The notes beneath the pieces were generated by a model, which saw only the letters and a program-made list of their open reading frames with translations, was not told where the DNA came from and ran no database searches. Positions 39,086-64,000 of a stretch of 64,000 bases of DNA are shown one piece after another; position 1 is the stretch's first letter; every line of letters begins with the position of its first letter. The translations under genes and the position numbers were made by a program. Source of the DNA: Hermodice carunculata (taxonomy: Eukaryota > Annelida > Polychaeta > Eunicida > Amphinomidae). The DNA is taken from the NCBI GenBank assembly GCA_964020975.1, contig CAXHWN010002588.1:2186310-2250309 (forward strand), in the 5' to 3' direction.

Positions 39086-40125
39086 TAATCTAATAAGTAC
39101 GGGAGATCCATTGTCAGCGCAGCGCGATCTGTCGATGGCGCAGATCGGTCGATAGCGCGTAACATATACAGCTCGTAAAGTATCCTATCAGCCAAATGGA
39201 AGTTCAGTCAAGTGTCATGGATACGATATTTTTTAGGCTTATGTGGCCTAAGCCAAGAAGCCTAACTAAGACTATTATTTGGTCCCTGGACTTGTCAATT
39301 TGTAACGTGTATTATAAAGAACCCAACAGTATACTAGCTCTCAGTTCCATAACCTCAGCATGAAGCATCGAGCCGCTATGCTGGATGGAAACGGTACCCA
39401 TCTCACACCGTCGATGCCCTCAGAAATGGGTCTTCCAGCTCCAGTTAGGCGATCAAGCAGTGTGCTCTGAGCGATAATAGGAGAAACTACAAGACGGCAA
39501 ATTTTCCTAACATTTTGATTTAGTAAGACGTACCTGTTTTCTCAGAGGAAGAATTCTGCAACATTTTAGTGTCGGAATTATGCGATATACGTTCCTAACT
39601 GACATTCTGATGAAATAATCGTGAAAAAGATTTATTCACATGGTCGACTGGCAGCTTTGTGTCTCTGAACCGCTTACATCCATGATAAGGTATCGGGTGG
39701 ACACAAAATAAGTTTCAGATACCACATGACATGTGCACAAAAATGTCAATCTTTGTTTCTTAAAAGTTTCTGAAGCTTATTTTGAAATGTTCATGGATGA
39801 CGTATTGCCACTAGCACACTTCTGGTTTTATGATGACATATTTTTGGCGATGTGTGGGATAAGCGCATAAAATGTGCGCGTTGCTGCGCAAAATTCGTCT
39901 GGTCAAACTCGGTGACATCAACAGATGGAGCTGGAACTCTTTGCAACTCCATGAGCAACCTCAGACTCCATCGACTACGTCTGCTCGAGACCACCGGATG
40001 CGCAGTAGGCCGCTGTAACCTGAAAGTGAAACTATCAATTTGATTTGCTCCGTTGTTATAATCTACTCAATGGCTGGAAAAACATTATGTGTGCGTTTTA
40101 ATTATTTAACATACATACTACTATA

Positions 40126-40144
40126 GTACTGTATCATACAGTAC
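40126..40144. repeat. 19 bp hairpin
   Basis: GTACTGTA-TCA-TACAGTAC, directly adjoining the long hairpin at 40145. Confidence 0.9.
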
Positions 40145-40215
40145 AAAAAGATAGGTAACCCCACTGCCCCAGGCATATAGTATATGCCTGGGGCAGTGGG
40201 GTTACCTATCTTTTT
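40145..40215. repeat. 71 bp hairpin, 35/35 perfect arms
   Basis: The left arm runs from AAAAAGATAGGTAACCCCAC to CAGGCATATA, there is a single G between the arms, and the right arm is the exact complement. Confidence 0.95.
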
Positions 40216-40339
40216 TCAGAATTCAGACTTAAATCAAGGCTACATATAAAGTGGTACTATAGTGCCAGTAGTGGCAATTATTGTTTTTATCTAGAAGTTT
40301 GTCTTTACTAGTCACTCTGTATCATACACTTGTTTGAAG

Positions 40340-40591
40340 TTAACTCATTCCATTCCAGTCCCTGATTTTTTCCGTATATTTACCTAAATCTAAGACGACA
40401 ACTGAATGTTTAAATTCTTCATGAAAAGAGCTTTTGTTCAAGTACCAACTTGCCTATATTCTTAATTCAGTGGTTCTGGCACTATCTGGCAAGTCATGCT
40501 GCAGCTGCCGCAAGGGCAGCTGCAGCATGACTTGCCAGGCAGTGTCAGAACAACTGACCAATGCCTGTCACCATAGTATGGAATGAGTTAA
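40340..40591. mobile_element. 252 bp TTAA-flanked MITE with an internal hairpin
   Basis: Ends TTAACTCATTCCAT and its exact complement ATGGAATGAGTTAA. TTAA targets are typical of piggyBac- and Kolobok-type transposons. Inside is a 77 bp hairpin (40474-40550) with 33 of 36 arm positions complementary and a GCAAG-type loop. Confidence 0.65.
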
Positions 40592-41254
40592 AAGAAATCT
40601 CACTATAAGATTATATAGCCTACCAGGGACGGACTACTAGCCTAAAAGCGAGCTCTATATATATAACACATGAAATTTTTATAAAATAAGGTAATTCATC
40701 AATCCAAACCTACAATCTATACAACTTGAAAAACGTGGTCATATTCAAATTATCATCATTATCAACCGTCGGTAGCTCCCCAGTGCAGTGTTTGGAAACC
40801 CATTCATGTGGATCATTGATTAACATTCAGTTCACTTATTTGCTGTATTTGGCATCTCTAGTTTTCACAGATTTAACATCATTTGGGTAAATTTTTGTTC
40901 ATCGGAGGTTACAATTTTCTCCGATTATCGCCATTGTTTTCCTCCATGGAATTCGAAACTTCTAGTTACAACTGCGCATGGCAGAATTAAGTTTGAGAAT
41001 GCCAATCACTCTGTGATGTAGCCATCTAGGGGTGGCTTTTTGCATGTAGATATTGACGTCAAGGCTTTTGGAAGTTCAAAGTTGAAAGTTTTTATTCCCC
41101 ATATCATGCCCTCTAGGAGCTAAGTGAAGTACTACATCCATCTGCATATACACAATGAAACATATTGAAAGATACACATACTGACAATACATAAGATAAC
41201 ATTACAGCTAAGTACCTAGGCTACAACAAGAGTAGGTTTGACATAAGACCTATC

Positions 41255-41418
41255 AGGGTTAGAAATAGGGCTTATCCGCTTGTCCGTACTAAGTGAAACT
41301 TGTGACGGACAAGTGAAGTTGCCAATGCACTTGTCCAAAATTTACATACAGTTCAATTAGAATAAGACTCCACTTGGTTGGCGGACAAGTGAAAATTTTT
41401 CCTTATTTCTAGCACTGC
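41255..41418. mobile_element. Short TIR repeat (MITE-like)
   Basis: Left GGTTAGAAATAGGG..CTTGTCCG and right CGGACAAGTGAAA...TATTTCTAGCAC face each other, and internal CGGACAAGTG is repeated. No clean target duplication was seen. Confidence 0.45.
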
Positions 41419-41429
41419 CTATTGCCCCA

Positions 41430-41870
41430 CACGTTTGTATACTTTTTCATACCATGATTACCGAGACGGGTGCCAGGTATGGGTGCAGTGTTGTGGAGAT
41501 TCTATATGTTTTACATTAATAATGATCAAGACCTTCAGCAATAAATTTTGTTGTCATTTTGACAATATCATCTTCACAACTCATCAAGTAAAACTTTTCA
41601 ATGGTTTTCAGCCAGGGAAAATTAGTGCATCTAACACATACTTCGGATATTAATACTTTGCGGCTATCTTTGAATTGTGAACACTACTCAAGCAAGAAAT
41701 GTATTTCATCACCAACTACTTCCTTATGTAACTTGGTACAGTACTCACAAAACCTCTTTTCCTGTGGTATAATAGGTCTGCAGTATCCACCCCTTTATAC
41801 TTCTAATTTGTGTTTACTAATTTTTAATGGAGTAAAAGCCCGCCTATATTCCTTATTAAATTTGGAATGA
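41430..41870 (-). mobile_element. LINE C-terminal fragment
   Basis: On -, frames read RPIIPQEKRFCEYCTKLHKE and VVGDEIHFLLE near 41700-41780, the same C..C...H...C domain as in the LINE at 21.4 kb. It is degraded. Confidence 0.55.
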
Positions 41871-42049
41871 AAAATAGATGCTGGGCCGCTCGGTACTACT
41901 AGGTTGAACCTACGTACTTCCATATTAGTACATGTTCTATGAATTTTGGTTTAGTATAATGTGGATCATCAGAATTGTTTAAATTTTAGAGTTAGAGTTT
42001 TGCCTCTTGTAGGAAGTTCAAAACAAAGTGTTTTAGAAGAGTACATGTA

Positions 42050-42300
42050 CTATGAGGTAGTTTTAGACTTAAGTGCTGGAATTTGGAAAGAGCAGGTTGT
42101 GCACTGTAGTTACTCTTTCTTCAGGTGGTGTGTTGTGTGCAATGAACATGGTCTCAATGTTTGAGATCAAGGTGTTCCTTTGCACCAGATAAAAAGGGCA
42201 ACAGAACATAACATGCTCAACTGTTTCCCAGGCTGTCATGCCCACATTCACATGTGGGAGACCATGTCAAGGTTAGAATGTACCAGTACATATGGTTGTT
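42050..42300 (-). mobile_element. LINE C-terminal fragment (CR1/jockey type)
   Basis: On -, SPTCECG then ETVEHVMFCCPFYLVQRNTL and PPEERVTTVHNLLFPN in two frames, like the C-terminal domain at 2400-2600. Confidence 0.6.
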
Positions 42301-43960
42301 AAGTTTGTTATGGCCAGACTGGGTTAAAATTAATGTATTCAGTCTCCATGTTACTGTGCTTTCAAATTAATGTATCCAGTCTTCTTCTTTCTGTGACGAG
42401 TGGAGATATACTTGTACTGAATGACCTACCTATGGGTCCTCTTGCAGGTTCTCAATCATGCACATAATCACCCCACAGGTTCCCAGTCACAACCCCACAG
42501 GTCTCCAGTCACACAACTCCACAGGTCCCCGGTCACATGACCTAAACAGCTGTAATGGATTGTTCAACTGGAAGCCACATCATTTCCAAGATGACCAATC
42601 AAATAACAGAACAGCTCCCCCCCCCCCCCCCCGGCTACATATAAGACACACTGCCGTGTCTATCATTCCTTCTCTAACCTCTGAAGAAGAAGCAATAGTT
42701 TTGAAAGCGCTGAGGTTTGAATAGATGCACAGACACAGACTTAGCTGTTTACATGTCATCTACATTCTCTGGTTATTGCTTATATATACATACACACATT
42801 AAAGGAGGCTTAACCAAGTCCTACCAACTACTGCATGCTTAATGTTATTCTACAGCAGGTTAAGTTTGCAAGAGTTTGTCAAAAGATACGAAGAGGTGAT
42901 TGATTTTATGTCACAGGACTAACATCAGCACAATCATCAAAACAAAATAGGAAAGAGCAAAAATAGAAGGTTATTCTAACGCTCTTCCTGTAGAGAGTAT
43001 GTCAGTTGAAAAGGACTAGGGTCATGTGTTCCCATTACTTTGTATTGTAGTTTAAACTGATAACCCCTAATAATCGTCTTTGGCGCGCCACTTGTCTGCC
43101 GTGGTCCTGAAAAGGAGGCCAAGAAATCAACACCTATCCCACAATCGCATCTTGCGCTCGGCATGCCCACAGTCCCTGTCTATGTTGCCATAGACAGAGC
43201 CGTGGGAGCCCTTATAAGGGCTACCTTCTCCCTTCCCCTCTCTCAGTTTCCTACTCTGGCTTCAGACTCCCTCAAACCTAACACGTTATTTCTCCTTTCC
43301 CAGCACTTCACCAGAAAGCCCTTAACTAGCTCAATCCCTACTCCACTTCCTGGCATCTCTCCTTTCAACCCCAACATCCAGGCTACCCTATCACCCTCTG
43401 CCATGCTCTGAACTTGTTCTAGACTTCTACATAATTCATCCTTCTCTTTCCACCCCTGCATGTAGAAACAGAAAATACAGGGCAAAGGCCTGTCCATAAA
43501 AGTGTTTATGTAGTCCAACCAGTTTTGCCCAAAACTGTACATGTAAGGTCTTCAGAAGCTAAAGCATAACAGCTACTGCACCACTTATTTACAGCATGGT
43601 GTAATATTTGATGGTAATTAAGTTGCATGTCCTATACAGGGTGTTTGGTCTGTACTAAAATTTGAGTGGTCCACTGGTGAACAATGATTTGATTGATTAG
43701 CATGTGTATGTAGAAACAGGTGAATAGATGAAATATGTGTATGAATTTTATTGTGCTCAACTGCAAAAGTAACAGTTTATACAAGGTAATCTGTTGGGAA
43801 TACAATGTACATGTACACAACTGTTGCCCATAATTTTGTGTATTGGGTCATCAGCTCAATACACTTATAATTGGTAATTATGATCTCTTACATTGATTCA
43901 GAGGCAAGTTTTAAATTCTGTATCAGTTTGTATTTAACATTTTTCCTACATTGTTTTCAG
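42301..43960. other. Region upstream of the first DMAC2L coding exon
   Basis: Holds a poly-C run (42616-42632), a hammerhead-like motif at 42681-42711, and a GC-richer stretch 43080-43420 that may include the DMAC2L promoter and a 5' UTR exon. A - frame at 43542-43243 (WERRNNVLG near its end) resembles a LINE tail but is not recognised securely. Confidence 0.4.
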
Positions 43961-49166
<5,206 letters not shown>

Positions 49167-51501
49167 CTTTACAATGTTAACATGGTTTATGTTGTCGCCA
49201 ATCAAAAATCCAAACTTAGTAGAGCATGACCATAAACATGACATGCCACAGAAGTAGTCACTATACTGACCCACCTCACACAGCATGAATCCTATGTCCA
49301 TCCACTATTGGTTAAATGGCAAACAGAATATCTGACTGTCTGACTGACATTTTCAAAGTTGATTCTGGACAGACAACAGATGACATGGATGAATGACTAC
49401 CCATCCTGTAAACTCAGCTAACTGACTAGTCAGCTGAGCTAAAACTTCTCCAAAACTACTTGGCCAATTCATCTGAAATTACATGGGAACACCTCACAGT
49501 ATCCGAGACCACGGTGGGACTTATTTTGAAACGTCAGCTGAAAATGGGCTGTTCATGCAGTCTTCCTTTTCCTTTAACTGTCAGAAGTACATGTACTATC
49601 AAATCAGGGTGCATTTACACAAAACTGTTATTGGAGTACCACTTATTATGCTCAAAACAATACTGTCATTCTGACAAATCTTTTAATGTTGAAAATTCAA
49701 AAATAATTTTGGCATTCAATACTTACATAGAAGAATTGAGAAGATTCAACTCCCATAGAGTGTGTTTTCATTCTGTTCTGCCATATCATAACAAGGCCAT
49801 TCTATCTATTCCATGCACTACCCTATTGTATGCATATTATTATGTTCTTTTCTTTTACTTTGTTGGCTCTAGAGCCTTCCATCAGTGATGTCTTCTGGAT
49901 TCTCAGCTCATCCATTACTGTATAACCATAAATTTTTCAGAACCATAAATTTTTCAGAGGGATAAATATTCCAAAATTTTCCCAAGGAAACCCATTTCAG
50001 GAAAACTGTAGGAGATTGAATGTGGAATGAAAAGCTGCATAAAATTGGGAAAGCAAAACTCGTGAAATTCTGATTTGGAGTCTATTCTGGAAATTTGGTG
50101 TCCGGGAATATAAATGATCATACAGTATGTAGTTTTTTTCCTTTTTGCTGGAATGTTTGTCCTCTCTGGCTGCAGCTGTCTTCTTTCTTTTATATTTTAT
50201 TGAGTGTTCTATGGGTGAAAATTTTTAGTCTCCAGATTGAATTCAGTCAAAATTGATGTAAATACATGTAACTGTTCTTATATTAAGTTTTTTTACCGTT
50301 TACCTTTAATTTGTTTGTGAGGCAAGTTCATACAAGGAATAGCCCTTTGCTCTAGTCATCAAAAAAATGTTGAAATCAACATGACACTTACTACTGATAT
50401 GTTGTTGTTGCCCGTGGTTACAGGGAATGTTGGCATATTGTTGAACCCAGTTTCCACTGACCTGCATGTAACACTGTTCCAAAAAGATGAGTCTTTTGAA
50501 TGAGCAGGGAATCTTAAATGTCTTAAACAAGTATAGTGTAGAAAACATCTATTTGAAGTTGCTTCATTTGTCACGAAGAAATAATAAAGCGTGTTTAAGT
50601 GTAAATTTGGTTTGCATTGATCAATGTGAAAACATACTCATTGTTTTATGAACTTTCTTGGTGTTAAGAAACAAAAACACCTGTCTGCACATAAAGCTGT
50701 GACAAGGACTATTTTTCATGTTTGTGTCAACACTGTTTAGAGATCAAACAATCAACTAGCTGTGAAAGTCAGCTTTTCTCTGATCAGTCCCAGTGTATAT
50801 TTGGACATCACATCAACAGTAACAGAATCATGAGGATAGGCCAACATTAGACACTTCACATTGAAACAAGATATTTAATTCAACATGTTTACATTTATTC
50901 ACTGAAACAGCTCCGAATTCTTGAATTACAATTTATAAAAATCCAATACACTCTCAACTTTAGCATTGTAAGACTTGTCACACACATTGAAAGAAAGGTT
51001 TCATGAGCAGTGTTGTGGTTTATAATGCTCATCATACACTGCAAGTTTTCTTTTTTCCCTGAAAAGGAACCGAGTCTTTGTTAGCAACATAAAACCTCCG
51101 CTTTTGTGTCCTTTCTTTAAAAGGTTTTTGACAATATTAAAATAGGTTCTCACTGTTGCACCCAATAAATTCAGCAGCAGCAACCTACATACTTTGATTG
51201 CCTTGGCCCATTGGCAGTCTGTATGTATAGCTTGTACCTGCTTGATGTAATTTCTTGTGAATCAAACATACATTTGTGGTTCTGCTTATATATCTTCTAC
51301 ATGGCAGCAGTCTATGGGCATTAACCTGGTAACAGGCCAGTTCAGGTAAAATTTGCAAAGAGCTCTGACATCCAAGGAAATGCCCCTCCGAAGCTTCATC
51401 AACAGTAGAAGCCACAATGCCTTCAACAATTGTGGAGGCCACGCTGGCAACTGGACATGGTGATAAATTTGGTCAGCATTAAAATCCAGTTAATTGCCAC
51501 T
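49167..51501. other. Convergent 3' flanks of DMAC2L and CATSPERG
   Basis: Contains the DMAC2L 3' UTR to the left, a copy of the CTCAGCTGAC hairpin at 49411-49441, and the CATSPERG 3' UTR to the right, with a possible polyA signal (complement of TTTATT) near 50894. No coding frame is supported. Confidence 0.45.

Positions 51502-64000
<12,499 letters not shown>

Noticed and set aside
39780-40043. Short GC-richer frames on both strands as a first exon of MRPL4 or another gene
   Set aside because: Neither frame has an import-peptide-like start with a phase-compatible donor, and no family was recognised.
43243-43542. 99-codon frame on - upstream of DMAC2L
   Set aside because: It ends in text vaguely like a LINE C-terminus (FLVKCWERRNNVLG), but there is no catalytic motif to support a call.

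Overview
The window looks like a piece of a marine invertebrate animal genome: long introns, canonical GT/AG splice sites, low gene density, many short tandem repeats, and LINE, Penelope-like, Helitron-like and small inverted-repeat elements. A CatSper gamma-type sperm channel subunit beside a clan-2 cytochrome P450 fits an invertebrate deuterostome (acorn worm, echinoderm or lancelet grade). The 'AGGTCA'-rich repeats also occur in molluscs, so the phylum is an inference and not proven.

Four multi-exon host genes can be read. From left to right they are: a microsomal CYP2-type cytochrome P450 on + (8351-12330, 4 exons, apparently complete, 489 aa); mitochondrial ribosomal protein uL4m/MRPL4 on - (19346-35890, plus a candidate first exon near 38446-38491; one short internal exon not found); the mitochondrial ATP synthase factor B-like protein DMAC2L/ATP5S on + (43961-49166, 4 exons, 206 aa); and the C-terminal third of a CatSper auxiliary subunit gamma-like gene on - (51502 to beyond 64000, last 7 exons). 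Reading phase is conserved at every junction I could check. MRPL4 and DMAC2L are divergent, about 5.5 kb apart. DMAC2L and CATSPERG are convergent, about 2.3 kb apart.

The rest is introns and intergenic DNA filled with repeats. At 0.3-4.7 kb an old LINE on - was split by a second LINE 3' fragment on +. The intergenic space at 15.6-17 kb holds a Helitron-like element with about 360 bp internal modules and many AGGTCA motifs. The large MRPL4 introns hold LINE pieces, a pogo-like inverted-repeat element and a tandem-module repeat at 26.9-27.9 kb. At 39.0-40.6 kb there is a cluster of perfect or near-perfect hairpins. DMAC2L intron 3 carries a decayed Penelope-like retroelement followed by a hammerhead-ribozyme-like core. 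CATSPERG introns hold a nest (a Helitron-like element interrupted by a pair of related terminal-inverted-repeat elements) and a 901 bp foldback element whose arms are arrays of a palindromic 'AGATATCT' unit.

The host genes do not form one pathway. MRPL4 (mitoribosome) and DMAC2L (ATP synthase) both act in mitochondria, CATSPERG acts in the sperm flagellar Ca2+ channel, and the P450 acts in the endoplasmic reticulum. No tRNA, rRNA, CRISPR or bacterial-type operon was seen.
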